DNA from: Paracoccus versutus
GTDB lineage: Bacteria > Pseudomonadota > Alphaproteobacteria > Rhodobacterales > Rhodobacteraceae
Assembly (NCBI RefSeq): GCF_000763885.1
Contig: NZ_JRKO01000048.1
Coordinates: 1 to 45,130, forward strand
DNA: 45,130 nucleotides
Direction of reading: 5' to 3'
Made by a program: the position numbers and the translations under genes. The notes under the pieces are model-generated. The model did no database searches. It saw nothing but the letters and a program-made list of their open reading frames with translations, and was not told the DNA's origin. How positions within the stretch are numbered: position 1 is the first letter of the stretch; every line of letters begins with the position of its first letter. Below are positions 1-8,183 of the stretch, one piece after another.

Positions 1-252
1 GCCGTTGCAAAGGTGGTAAAACAGCTCCAGCGTTACAAGAAAAAGCGCAATACGCCCAGGCACGGACAGCAGCAGCGCCTGCGCGCTTCCGAACGCATCC
101 TGGCCCGAGGCGCCGGCCATCAGCCAGGCTGCGAGGCCGAAGGCGCCGAGGCTCAGCGCCACGCCCGAAAGCCGGTGCCCGAACGACAGGACGGAGGTCA
201 GCTGTGGCCGGTAGTTCTGCATGTTGGGTGATTTTGGACGGCGGTGAGACAT
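1..252 (-). CDS. sdhC: Succinate dehydrogenase cytochrome b556 subunit, N-terminal part (runs off window)
   Basis: The first 84 residues are present and the rest lies beyond the left edge. The reading RPKSPNMQNYRPQLTSVLS, then a hydrophobic stretch and a YHLCNG end, is the classic SdhC start: the RP-SP--Q-Y-PQLTSVLS entry into the first membrane helix, with the FGHRLSG segment near the quinone site. SdhC anchors complex II in the inner membrane and helps bind haem b and ubiquinone. The start at 252 is preceded by a GAAGGAAG ribosome binding site. It is a core respiratory gene, so it probably marks the chromosomal side of the boundary. On the reverse strand a short tail of an upstream gene ends only 15 bases before the start. 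Confidence 0.8.
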   Translation of the reverse strand, partial: MSHRRPKSPNMQNYRPQLTSVLSFGHRLSGVALSLGAFGLAAWLMAGASGQDAFGSAQALLLSVPGRIALFLVTLELFYHLCNG

Positions 253-267
253 GGCGCTTCCTTCGTG

Positions 268-312
268 TCAGCCTTGCCGCTCGATCATTTTCTTCTTGAT
301 CTCGGCGATGCT
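268..312 (-). pseudogene. 3' tail of the gene that preceded sdhC
   Basis: Reading towards sdhC, a short open frame gives EIKKKMIERQG followed by TGA at 270-268, 15 bases before the sdhC start. Lysine- and arginine-rich ends of this kind, so close to the next gene's ribosome binding site, are typical of upstream operon partners. The opposite strand from about 314 onward is clearly LysR coding sequence, so the body of this gene is missing. The identity of the lost gene cannot be told from about 15 residues. This is inference from spacing and composition; chance cannot be excluded. Confidence 0.3.
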
Positions 313-313
313 G

Positions 314-961
314 GTGGGGGCGCTGCCCTCGGTCTCGGCGCGGCTGATGCCGGATGTGGTGGCCGAGCTGCAGCGCGTCGCGCCGCATCTGTGGCTGAGC
401 GTCGCCGACGGCGGCCACGGGTATCTGACCACGCTGCTGCGCGCGGGCGACCTCGACGTGGTGATCGGCGGGCTGGGCGCCCCCGAAACCATGCAGGAGC
501 TGAGCCTCACCCAGCTTCACCTCGAGGATGTGGCGGTGGTGGTGCGCCCCGGGCATCCGATCCTCTCCGACCCCGGGCCTGACAGCGACGGCCCCGCTCT
601 GCGCCGCATCGCCGAATATCCGGTGCTCTACCCGCCACGGGCCGCAGCGATCCATCCGCTGGTCGAGCGGCTGCTGCTGTCCCGCGGCATCGCGCCGCCG
701 CCGCGGCGGATCGAGACCGTCTCGGGCGCCTTCGGTCGCGTCCATGTGCGGCAGAGCGATGCGGTGTGGTTCATCTCGGCCGGGGTGGTCGCGCGCGAGA
801 TCGCCGGCGGGCGGCTGGTGCGACTGCCGCTGGACACCGAGCTGACCAAGGGCCCGGTGGGGCTGATGACCCGCGCCGGCCAGCCCGAAATCAGCGCGCA
901 GCTGCTGTTCCGGCAGGCGGTGATGCGGGTGGTGGCGCTGGGGTTCGTTCCCCCGGGCTAG
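314..961 (+). pseudogene. pcaQ: PcaQ-type LysR regulator, effector domain only (HTH lost)
   Basis: From about 314 the protein reads VGALPSVSARLMPDVVAEL, the first strand of a LysR substrate-binding domain. It continues through VVVRPGHPIL, SDAVWFISAGVV and GRLVRLPLD---TKGPVGL, features I associate with PcaQ, activator of the protocatechuate (pca) genes. About 90 residues holding the winged HTH and linker are absent. Upstream in the same frame are only about 20 residues without LysR character, running into the sdhC promoter region. The frame is open from a possible ATG at 251, so an HTH-less protein could be made, but it could not bind DNA as a LysR protein. The 3' end abuts the convergent AraC gene (8 bases apart). 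The break point is near 300-314. Confidence 0.72.
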
Positions 962-969
962 GGCCCCGA

Positions 970-1875
970 TCACGGCCAATCCGCGAAGGAGGTTGTGGCG
1001 GGGCGCGAGGCCGTGCTGTGGTTGCGGACCTGCTGGCGATAGGCCGAGGGCGACAGCCCGCTGTTGCGCTTGAAGAAATGGCTGAACTCGGCGCTGTCGT
1101 GAAAGCCCAGCAGATGCGCGATCTGCTGGACCGAGCGGCCCGAGCGCTCCAGCCAGTCCGCCGCCTCGCGCATCATCCGCCGGTGGACCAGTTGCAGCGG
1201 CGAGCGTTGCAGGTTGCGCCGGCAGATGCGGTGCAGGCGTTCATAGCTGACCCCCAGCAGTCCGGCATAGTTGCGGACCCCCAGCCGACTGCGGAAATGC
1301 AGCTCGACCAGCCGCCGGAACGCCTGCAGCACGTGGATTTCGTTGCCACGGCCGACCAGCCCGGGCTGGATGTCGCTGCCGCGCCAGATGTCCAGCAGAA
1401 TCAGCCGCAGGCAGGCCAGCACAGCCATCTGCGCCCCGACAGCGCCGCGCGACAGCTCGTCCCCGATCCGTTCGGCCAGCAGGAACGGGTCGGGGGCGGT
1501 TGTCTCCGACAGGCCCGGCGCGATCAGCAGCTGCGTGCCGATGGGGACGAGAAACTCGGATTCCGCCCGCACCCCCACCGCCGCGGCCCACATCGAGGGC
1601 GCCATCCCCAGCAGCCAGCCGCCGCAGCCGGGGCCAAGCTGCAACAGCAGCGATTCCCCGGGCGGCAGGATCGCGGCGGCGGGCCCCTCGATCTGGCGGG
1701 CGGACTCGGCCGCCTCGATGCCGATTTCGCCGTGGTCCAGCAGCAACAGATGGGTGAAGGGCGCGTAGCTGCCGCGCCCCGGCCGAATCGCCGTGCGGCG
1801 CAGTGCCGCAGGCAGCGGTTCGGCCCGGACCAGCTGGTCCAGCCGGGCGGAAGCGGGGTTTTGGGGCGCAATCAT
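970..1875 (-). CDS. AraC-family transcriptional regulator
   Basis: This 301-residue protein has an N-terminal cupin-like effector domain (about 1-170) and a C-terminal double HTH (about 200-285). Visible HTH landmarks are NYAGLLGVSYERLHRICRR for the first HTH and VQQIAHLLGFHDSAEFSHFF followed by GLSPSAYRQQ for the second. It is divergent from the alkylphenol operon starting at 1991, with a 115-base shared upstream region, so it is the obvious candidate activator of that operon. Its effector is probably the phenolic substrate or an intermediate; that part is inference. It converges with the truncated PcaQ gene. The start at 1875 gives the usual AraC length. Confidence 0.85.
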   Translation of the reverse strand: MIAPQNPASARLDQLVRAEPLPAALRRTAIRPGRGSYAPFTHLLLLDHGEIGIEAAESARQIEGPAAAILPPGESLLLQLGPGCGGWLLGMAPSMWAAAVGVRAESEFLVPIGTQLLIAPGLSETTAPDPFLLAERIGDELSRGAVGAQMAVLACLRLILLDIWRGSDIQPGLVGRGNEIHVLQAFRRLVELHFRSRLGVRNYAGLLGVSYERLHRICRRNLQRSPLQLVHRRMMREAADWLERSGRSVQQIAHLLGFHDSAEFSHFFKRNSGLSPSAYRQQVRNHSTASRPATTSFADWP

Positions 1876-1990
1876 GCCAGAAACTCACAATTAACTGCCA
1901 TGAAACGACATTACGCGACGCCGGGCAACCCTGTAGCGTTGATGGGTCGGCACAGGCCGGACGCAATCACCCGGCGACAGGAGGGCGCAG

Positions 1991-3475
1991 ATGACAGGAT
2001 CGACGCAGACCCGCGCCCGGCCGGGGACGGGCGCCGCCATCGCCACGGCGGCCGAGTTCCAGCGCCTGGACCCCGCGACCGGGCTGGTCGCCTCGACCGC
2101 GCCCGCCTGCCGCCGGCGCGAGGCGGTGCTGGCCGCCAGCCGCGCCGCGCGCGCCCATGTCGACTGGTCCCGCACCCCGCCCGCCCGCCGGCGCGAGATC
2201 CTGACCCGCGCCGCCGAGCTGGTCGCGGCCTATGAGCCACGGCTTGCCGCCGCGATGCAGGCAGAGATCGGGGCGACGCCGCTGTGGGTACGGTTCAACC
2301 TGGATATCGGGCGCCAGCATCTGGAAAACGCCGCCGCGATGGTGACGCAGGCCAGCGGCACGGTGCAGCGCGATCCCCAGGGGCTGAGCTTCGCCTTTCG
2401 CGAACCGGTCGGCGTCTGCCTGGCGATGGCGCCGTGGAATGCGCCCTTCGTGCTGGGGATGCGGGCGGTCGCGACGGCGCTGGCCTGCGGCAACAGCGTG
2501 GTGCTGAAAGCCTCGGAGATCTGCCCGCAGACCCATCTGCTGATCGGGCGCATCCTTGCCGATGCGGGGCTTCCCGAGGGGGTGCTGAACATCGTCACCC
2601 ATGCCCCCGAACACGCGCAGGAGGTGGTCGAGGCGCTGATCGCCCACCCGGCGGTGCGGCGCATCAACTTCACCGGCTCGACCCGCGTCGGGCGGCTGGT
2701 CGCCGAAATCGCCGCCCGGCATCTGAAACGCTGCCTGCTGGAACTGGGCGGCAAGGCGCCGCTGATCGTGCTGGAGGATGCGGACCTTCAGGCGGCGGCG
2801 GATGCCGCTGCCTGGGGCGCCTTCTTCAACCAGGGGCAGATCTGCATGGCCACCGACCGGATCGTGGTTCTGGACAGCGTGGCCGAGGATTTCATCGCGC
2901 TGCTGTCGGACCGCGCCCGGCGGCTGCGGGCGGGCGACCCGCGGCAGGAGAGTTGCGCGCTGGGGCCGCTGGTCAGCGGCAATGTCGCCGCGCGGCTGGC
3001 CGAGCTGCTGCGCGACGCGCAGGAACGCGGCGCGGTGCTGCGGGCGGGCGGGCCACCGCGCGGCAGCTTCATGGACGCCACCGTGGTGGACGGAGTGGCG
3101 CCGGGCATGGCGCTTTACGCCGAGGAATGTTTCGGCCCGATCGCCGGCATCTGCCGCGCCGCAACCGAGGCAGAGGCGATCGGCATCGCCAACGATACGC
3201 AATACGGGCTGTCGGCCGCGATCTTCAGCCGCGACACCGGGCGCGCGCTGCGGCTGGCACGGCAGCTGGAAACCGGCATCTGCCATATTAACGGCCCGAC
3301 CCTGAACGACCGCCCAGACCAGCCCATCGGGGGCGTTAAGGACAGCGGCTACGGCCGGTTCGGCGGCGCCTCGGTGCTGGATGAGTTCACCGAACTGCGC
3401 TGGGTCACCCTGGCCGATGCCCCGTGCAGCTATCCGTTTCTGCAACAGCCGGCCAGCGAAGGACCCGACAGATGA
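1991..3475 (+). CDS. NAD(P)-dependent aldehyde dehydrogenase, salicylaldehyde/vanillin dehydrogenase type
   Basis: A 494-residue member of the ALDH superfamily. The cofactor region MAPWNAPFVLGMRA, the FTGSTRVG turn at about 227-234, general base Glu251 in LELGGKAP and nucleophile Cys285 in NQGQICMATDR are all present. The QIC-M-TDR setting is typical of aldehyde dehydrogenases acting on hydroxybenzaldehydes, salicylaldehyde and vanillin. Role inferred: oxidation of 4-hydroxybenzaldehyde or coniferaldehyde to the acid in the cytoplasm. It is first gene of the operon, with AGGAGG at 1979-1984 before the ATG, and its stop overlaps the next start (ATGA). A second, related ALDH lies two genes downstream, so the two may handle different chain lengths or ring substituents. 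Confidence 0.88.
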   Translation: MTGSTQTRARPGTGAAIATAAEFQRLDPATGLVASTAPACRRREAVLAASRAARAHVDWSRTPPARRREILTRAAELVAAYEPRLAAAMQAEIGATPLWVRFNLDIGRQHLENAAAMVTQASGTVQRDPQGLSFAFREPVGVCLAMAPWNAPFVLGMRAVATALACGNSVVLKASEICPQTHLLIGRILADAGLPEGVLNIVTHAPEHAQEVVEALIAHPAVRRINFTGSTRVGRLVAEIAARHLKRCLLELGGKAPLIVLEDADLQAAADAAAWGAFFNQGQICMATDRIVVLDSVAEDFIALLSDRARRLRAGDPRQESCALGPLVSGNVAARLAELLRDAQERGAVLRAGGPPRGSFMDATVVDGVAPGMALYAEECFGPIAGICRAATEAEAIGIANDTQYGLSAAIFSRDTGRALRLARQLETGICHINGPTLNDRPDQPIGGVKDSGYGRFGGASVLDEFTELRWVTLADAPCSYPFLQQPASEGPDR

Positions 3476-4260
3476 TGCTTTTCGGAAAGACGGTCGCCAT
3501 CACCGGCGTGGCCAGCGGCATCGGCCGGCGCACGGCGGAACTGGCGACGCAGATGGGGGCCGATGTCATCGGCATCGACCGCAACCCGCCCGCGCAGGAA
3601 ACCGGTGCGTTCCTGCAGGGAGACCTGTCCTCGGCCCAGGGCGTGCAGGCGCTGGCGCAGGCGCTGCCCGACGGCATCGACGCGCTGCTGAACATCGCGG
3701 GCGTGTCGGGCAATACCGGCGCGGCGCCGACGCTGGCCATCAATTTCTATGGGCTGCGGGCGCTGTCCCTGGCGCTGGCGCCGCGGATGCGGCCGGGCGG
3801 CGCCATCGTCAGCGTCGCCTCGATCGCGGGCTATGGCTGGCGGGGCAATCTTGACCGCGCCCGGGCGCTGGTCGGGGCGCAAGGCTTCCCCGACACCGCC
3901 CGGCTGGCCGCCGATCTGGGCGTCCCCGACGAGGCCGGCTATCCGGTCTCGAAAGAGGCGCTGATCCTGTGGACGCAGATGGCGGCTTTTCAGCCCGCCT
4001 TCCGCGACCGCGGCATCCGGGTGAACAGCGTGTCCCCCGGCCCGGTCGAGACCCCGATCCTGACCCAGTTCCGCGAGGTGCTGGGCGAGGCGCGGGTCAA
4101 TAGCGACGTGACCCGAGTCGGCCGCGCCGGCACCCCGGGCGACATCGCGCCGGTGGTGCTGTTTCTGGCCTCGGACGGGGCGCGCTGGATCAACGGCGCC
4201 AATATCGCGGCGGATGGCGGGCTGGAAGCCTCGATCAACGCCGAAACCATGGGCTTCTGA
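3472..4260 (+). CDS. SDR-family alcohol dehydrogenase, coniferyl-alcohol-dehydrogenase-like
   Basis: A classical short-chain dehydrogenase of 262 residues. The NAD-binding motif TGVASGIG is at 11-18, the acidic residue of IGIDRN at about 33-38 indicates NAD preference, and the catalytic set is Ser117, Tyr157 and Lys161 (YPVSK). The long insert between Ser and Tyr (about 120-155) and the overall pattern recall CalA-type coniferyl alcohol dehydrogenases. Role inferred: oxidation of the 4-hydroxybenzylic or cinnamylic alcohol made by the flavocytochrome encoded downstream. Its ATG overlaps the preceding stop, and it ends 13 bases before the next start, so it is translationally coupled in the operon. 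Confidence 0.85.
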   Translation: MMLFGKTVAITGVASGIGRRTAELATQMGADVIGIDRNPPAQETGAFLQGDLSSAQGVQALAQALPDGIDALLNIAGVSGNTGAAPTLAINFYGLRALSLALAPRMRPGGAIVSVASIAGYGWRGNLDRARALVGAQGFPDTARLAADLGVPDEAGYPVSKEALILWTQMAAFQPAFRDRGIRVNSVSPGPVETPILTQFREVLGEARVNSDVTRVGRAGTPGDIAPVVLFLASDGARWINGANIAADGGLEASINAETMGF

Positions 4261-4273
4261 ACAGGACATGCAG

Positions 4274-5719
4274 ATGGATACCCAGCTTCTGATCAACGGC
4301 GAACACCGCGCGGCCGCGGACGGGCGCAGCTATGACCGGCGCGACCCGGTGACCGGGGCCGTCGCCTCGACCGCCGCCGCGGCGGGGGATGCCGATGCGC
4401 TGGCGGCGGTCGCCGCCGCCCATGCCGCCTTTCCCGACTGGTCGCGCACGTCGCCCCAGGACCGCCGCGCCCTGCTGCTGAAGGCCGCCGCGGCGATGGA
4501 GGCGCGGATGGACGACTTCATCGCCGCCGCCATGGCCGAAACCGGCGCCACCGGCCCCTGGATCGGCTTCAACGTGACGCTGGCCGCCGGCATCCTGCGC
4601 GAGGCCGCCAGCATCGTCACCCAGGCGGGGGGCGAGATCATCCCCTCGAACAAGCCCGGCTGCCTGTCGATGGCGGTGGCGCGCCCGCACGGGGTGTGCC
4701 TGGGCATTGCGCCGTGGAACGCGCCGGTGATCCTGGGCACCCGCGCGGTGGCGGTGCCGGTGGCGCTGGGCAATACCGCGGTGCTGAAATCCTCGGAAAT
4801 GTGCCCGGAAACCCACCGGCTGATCGGGCAATGTTTCGTCGATGCCGGGTTCCCGCCGGGCGTGGTCAACGTGATCTCGAACGCGCCCGAGGATGCCGGC
4901 GCCATCGTCGAGACGTTGATCCGCGCGCCCGAGGTGCGGCACGTGAACTTCACCGGCTCGACCCGCGTGGGGCGGATCATCGGGCGGCTGGCGGGCGAGA
5001 ACCTCAAGCCCGCGCTACTGGAACTGGGCGGCAAGGCGCCCTTCGTGGTGCTGGAGGATGCCGACATCGACGCGGCGGTGAATGCCGCGATCTTCGGCTG
5101 CTACATGAACCAGGGCCAGATCTGCATGTCGACCGAGCGGATGATCGTGGTCGACAGCGTGGCCGACGAATTCGCCCGCAAGTTCGCGGAACGCGCGGCG
5201 GCGCTGCCGGCCGGCGATCCGCGCGGGCAGGTGGTGCTGGGGGCGCTGTGCCTGCCCGGCGCCGCCGACCGGATGGAAGAACTGATCGCCGACGCCACCG
5301 CCAAGGGCGGCCGGGTGCTGGCCGGCGGCAGCCGCGACGGCGCCGTGGTCGCCGCGACGGTGATCGACGGGGTGACGCCGGAGATGCGCATCCATTCCGA
5401 GGAAAGCTTCGGCCCGGTCAAGCCCATCATCCGCGTGCGCGACGAGGCCGAGGCGCTGCGTGTCGCCAACGACAGCGACTATGGCCTGTCCTCGGCAGTG
5501 TTCAGCCGCGACATCAGCCGCGCCATGGGTTTTGCCGAGCGGCTGGAAACCGGCATCTGCCACATCAACGGCCCCACCGTGAACGACGAGCCGCAGGCCC
5601 CGTTCGGCGGGGTCAAGGCCTCCGGGTATGGCCGTTTCGGCGGCCGGGCCGGCATCGCCGAGTTCACCCAGCTGCGCTGGGTCACCATCGAGGACCCCGC
5701 CCAGCCTTATCCGTTCTGA
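4274..5719 (+). CDS. Second aldehyde dehydrogenase, PchA/vanillin dehydrogenase type
   Basis: A 481-residue ALDH clearly paralogous to the gene at 1991. It has APWNAPVILGTRA, FTGSTRVGR, Glu250 in LELGGKAP and nucleophile Cys284 in NQGQICMSTER, which is the setting seen in NahF, PchA and Vdh. The start at 4274 is chosen over 4268 because the ACAGGA at 4261-4266 then has a normal spacing of 7 bases. Expected reaction: 4-hydroxybenzaldehyde (or vanillin-like aldehyde) to the benzoate with NAD. In p-cresol operons an ALDH of this type (PchA) is encoded together with the cytochrome and flavoprotein, which supports the assignment. Two ALDH paralogues in one operon suggest a wider substrate range than p-cresol alone. 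Confidence 0.88.
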   Translation: MDTQLLINGEHRAAADGRSYDRRDPVTGAVASTAAAAGDADALAAVAAAHAAFPDWSRTSPQDRRALLLKAAAAMEARMDDFIAAAMAETGATGPWIGFNVTLAAGILREAASIVTQAGGEIIPSNKPGCLSMAVARPHGVCLGIAPWNAPVILGTRAVAVPVALGNTAVLKSSEMCPETHRLIGQCFVDAGFPPGVVNVISNAPEDAGAIVETLIRAPEVRHVNFTGSTRVGRIIGRLAGENLKPALLELGGKAPFVVLEDADIDAAVNAAIFGCYMNQGQICMSTERMIVVDSVADEFARKFAERAAALPAGDPRGQVVLGALCLPGAADRMEELIADATAKGGRVLAGGSRDGAVVAATVIDGVTPEMRIHSEESFGPVKPIIRVRDEAEALRVANDSDYGLSSAVFSRDISRAMGFAERLETGICHINGPTVNDEPQAPFGGVKASGYGRFGGRAGIAEFTQLRWVTIEDPAQPYPF

Positions 5720-5778
5720 TCGCCCCCAAGCGCGGCCCGCGCACCCGGGCCGCCGCCCCATCCGTCCAGGGAGGAACC

Positions 5779-6126
5779 ATGTTCACCAGACGCAGCTTCA
5801 TGCAGGGCAGCGCCGCCCTGCTTGGCGCGCTGTCCGCCGCCGGTGCGGCCGTTGCCACGCCAGCGGCGGCGCCGATCACCATCGACAGCGCCGAGACCCC
5901 GTTCTTCGCCCCCGGGCCGCGGCATCTGCGGCTGGCGGGCAGCCAGCTTGACCGTTTCCGGCAGTTGCGCGCCCTGCTTGCCGATCCGGCGGCGCTGCGG
6001 CTCGAGCTTCATCTCGATGCCGCGGCCGAGGTGCTGCTGGACACCGCGCTGAATGCCCAGGGCCGCGCGGTCCTGCGCCGTACCCGCCGCGGTGCCATCG
6101 AACGCCTGACCATCCAGAGCAGCTGA
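5779..6126 (+). CDS. Small Tat-exported protein of unknown function in a p-cresol-type operon
   Basis: 115 residues with an N-terminal twin-arginine signal (TRRSFMQG, then an Ala-rich hydrophobic stretch to about residue 33, likely cleavage after ATPAA). The mature part of about 80 residues shows no cofactor motif: no CXXCH and no cysteine. It lies between the aldehyde dehydrogenase and the cytochrome, with a GGAGGA site at 5769-5774 before the ATG and 7 bases before the next gene. Export by Tat and the position suggest it acts in the periplasm with the flavocytochrome, for instance in folding or docking. The p-cresol operon of Pseudomonas also holds a small gene of unknown function (pchX); I cannot show homology. 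Confidence 0.75.
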   Translation: MFTRRSFMQGSAALLGALSAAGAAVATPAAAPITIDSAETPFFAPGPRHLRLAGSQLDRFRQLRALLADPAALRLELHLDAAAEVLLDTALNAQGRAVLRRTRRGAIERLTIQSS

Positions 6127-6133
6127 GGACACC

Positions 6134-6463
6134 ATGTTCGACCCCAGACTGACCCCCGCGCTGGCGCTTGTGCTGGCAGCGGGCGGGACCGCCCTTGCCG
6201 ACACGCCCCGGCTGGATGCGCAGCGGATGTTCCCCTCGGGCGAGATCGCCTTTCAGAAGATCTGCGCCCGCTGCCACACCGGGCGCGAGGATGCGGTCGG
6301 CCCCGACCTGACCGCCAACGACTATGACGCCGACACCATCCGCCATTTCGCCCGCCACGGCTCGGGCCCGATGCCGACCTTTACCGAATCGATGGTGGAC
6401 GCCGCGTCGCTGGACGAGATCGCCGCCCATCTCGCCGCAACCCGCAAGGAGGCCCAGGAATGA
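6134..6463 (+). CDS. c-type cytochrome subunit of 4-cresol-dehydrogenase-like flavocytochrome (PchC-like)
   Basis: A 109-residue protein with a Sec signal peptide (cleavage after about residue 22, GTALA then D) and one haem-binding motif, Cys44-Ala-Arg-Cys47-His48. Met80 in SGPMPTF is the likely axial ligand. Size and motif spacing match the small cytochrome subunit of p-cresol methylhydroxylase, which takes electrons from the flavoprotein and passes them to azurin or another periplasmic acceptor. The gene overlaps the flavoprotein start by 4 bases (ATGA), as expected for subunits of one complex. Eugenol hydroxylase cytochrome is an equally close alternative function. Confidence 0.87.
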   Translation: MFDPRLTPALALVLAAGGTALADTPRLDAQRMFPSGEIAFQKICARCHTGREDAVGPDLTANDYDADTIRHFARHGSGPMPTFTESMVDAASLDEIAAHLAATRKEAQE

Positions 6464-8025
6464 CCACGCAGCTTGACATCACCCTGACCCCGGACGGGGT
6501 GACGCTCGAACGCTTCATGCAGGCGCTGGCCAGGTTTCAGGCGGTGGTCGGCCCCGACAACGTGCTGACCGGCGAGGACCGGCTGACGCCCTATCGCAAG
6601 ACCATGATGCCGGTGGCGGACGAGGATTACGCCATGTCGGCGGTGCTGCAACCGACCGGCGTCGAGCAGGTGCAAGAGATCGTGCGCATCTGCAACGACT
6701 TCGGGGTGCCGGTCTGGCCAACCTCGACCGGGCGCAATTTCGGCTATGGCACCTATGCGCACGGCAATGCGCGGGGGCATCGCCATCAGGTGGTGATCGA
6801 CTTCCGCCACATGAACCGGATCCTGGCGGTGGACGCCGAACTCGGCACCGCCCTGCTGGAACCCGGCGTCACCTATCAGCAGCTGGTGGATTACCTGGAA
6901 GAAAACGACATCCCGCTGTGGGTGTCCTGCCCGGCGCCCTCGGCCATCGCCTCGCCGGTGGGCAACACGCTGGACCGCGGCGTCGGCTATACCCCCTACG
7001 GCGAGCATTTCATGATGCAATGCGGGATGGAGGTGGTGCTGCCGAACGGCGATCTGCTGCGCACCGCCATGGGCGGCGTCGAGGGCTCGAACAGCTGGCA
7101 GGTGTTCAAATGGGGCTACGGCCCCTATCTGGACGGCATCTTCACCCAGTCGAACTACGGTATCGTCACCAAGATGGGGCTGTGGCTGATGCCGAAGCCG
7201 CCGGCCTACAAGCCCTTCTACATCCGGTTCAGGGATGACGACGACATTGCTGAGATCGTCGACATGATGCGGCCGCTGCGCATGGCCAACATCATCCCCA
7301 ACGCCGTGGTCTTTGCCCATGCGCTGTGGGAAGCCCCGGCGGTGATCCCGCGGTCGAAATACTATGACGGTCCGGGCGCCATGCCGCAGGCCGACATCGA
7401 GCGCATGAAAGAGGCCGAGGGCTTCGGCGCCTGGAACGTCTATGCCGCGCTTTACGGCACCCCCGAGCAGATCGAGGTGAACTGGAAGATCGTCACCGAT
7501 GCGGTGCGCGCGCTCGGCAAGGGCGAGATCTTCACGCAGGAGGACATGGCCGGCACCGAGCCCTTTGAATACCGCGCCGCGCTGATGCGGGGCGGCATGA
7601 ATCTGCAGGAGTTCGGGCTTTACCGCTGGCGCGGTGGCGGCGGCTCGATGTGGTTTGCGCCGGTGACGGTCGCCAAGGGCTCGGAAACGCTGAAGCAGAC
7701 CCGGATGGCCATGGAGATCCTGAACCGCTGGGGCTTTGACTATTGCGGCGAATATATCGTCGGCATGCGCGACATGCATCACGTCATCGATCTGCTGTTC
7801 GACAAGACCGACCCCGAGGATACCAGCAACGCCCACGCCTGCATGACCGAGCTGATCGAGACCTTTCGCCAGCACGGCTATGCGGTCTACCGCACCAACA
7901 ACGCCTTCATGGATCAGGTGGCAGAATGCTACGGGCCGGTGCAGCGGCGGGTGAACCAGACCCTGAAACGGGCGCTGGACCCCAAGGGGATCATCGCGCC
8001 CGGCAAGTCGGGGATCACCGTCTGA
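6460..8025 (+). CDS. pchF: Flavoprotein subunit of 4-cresol dehydrogenase (hydroxylating), PchF type
   Basis: A 521-residue vanillyl-alcohol-oxidase-family flavoprotein: FAD-binding domain at about 50-260 (STGRNFGYG, GNTLDRGVGYTPYGEHF) and cap domain after it. LQEFGLYRWRGGGGSMWFAP carries Tyr388, which by remembered alignment matches Tyr384 of PchF, the residue that forms the 8-alpha-O-tyrosyl-FAD bond; VAO itself uses a His a few residues later, and here that position is Ser. Tyr477-Arg478 correspond to the phenolate-binding Tyr-Arg pair of VAO. It should oxidise 4-alkylphenols to a quinone methide that is hydrated to the alcohol. Substrate (p-cresol, 4-ethylphenol, eugenol) cannot be settled from sequence. 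Last gene of the operon. Confidence 0.9.
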   Translation: MTTQLDITLTPDGVTLERFMQALARFQAVVGPDNVLTGEDRLTPYRKTMMPVADEDYAMSAVLQPTGVEQVQEIVRICNDFGVPVWPTSTGRNFGYGTYAHGNARGHRHQVVIDFRHMNRILAVDAELGTALLEPGVTYQQLVDYLEENDIPLWVSCPAPSAIASPVGNTLDRGVGYTPYGEHFMMQCGMEVVLPNGDLLRTAMGGVEGSNSWQVFKWGYGPYLDGIFTQSNYGIVTKMGLWLMPKPPAYKPFYIRFRDDDDIAEIVDMMRPLRMANIIPNAVVFAHALWEAPAVIPRSKYYDGPGAMPQADIERMKEAEGFGAWNVYAALYGTPEQIEVNWKIVTDAVRALGKGEIFTQEDMAGTEPFEYRAALMRGGMNLQEFGLYRWRGGGGSMWFAPVTVAKGSETLKQTRMAMEILNRWGFDYCGEYIVGMRDMHHVIDLLFDKTDPEDTSNAHACMTELIETFRQHGYAVYRTNNAFMDQVAECYGPVQRRVNQTLKRALDPKGIIAPGKSGITV

Positions 8026-8183
8026 AAACGCACTCCGGCCCCCCTGCCGACCGGGATCGCGCCCGAAATCCCGCCGCGTCCTGTCCTTGGCGGCGCGATG
8101 CCCTATGCCATGTGCATGATCGTGGTGTCGTGCGCTTTCCTCTGGATCGCGGCGGCATCGGCGGACCGAGGTTGAAGGGCGTA

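Noticed and set aside
13..582. Plus-strand frames at 13-231 and 244-582
   Set aside because: They are shadows: the first lies opposite sdhC and the second overlaps the PcaQ fragment in another frame; neither has family character.
766..2235. Long plus-strand frame of 489 codons across the AraC gene
   Set aside because: High-GC antisense shadow of the AraC-type gene; rich in Arg, Pro, Gly and Gln with no recognisable domain.
1967..5761. Long minus-strand frames opposite the aldehyde dehydrogenase and SDR genes
   Set aside because: Antisense shadows of well-supported coding genes, with low-complexity His/Arg-rich translations.
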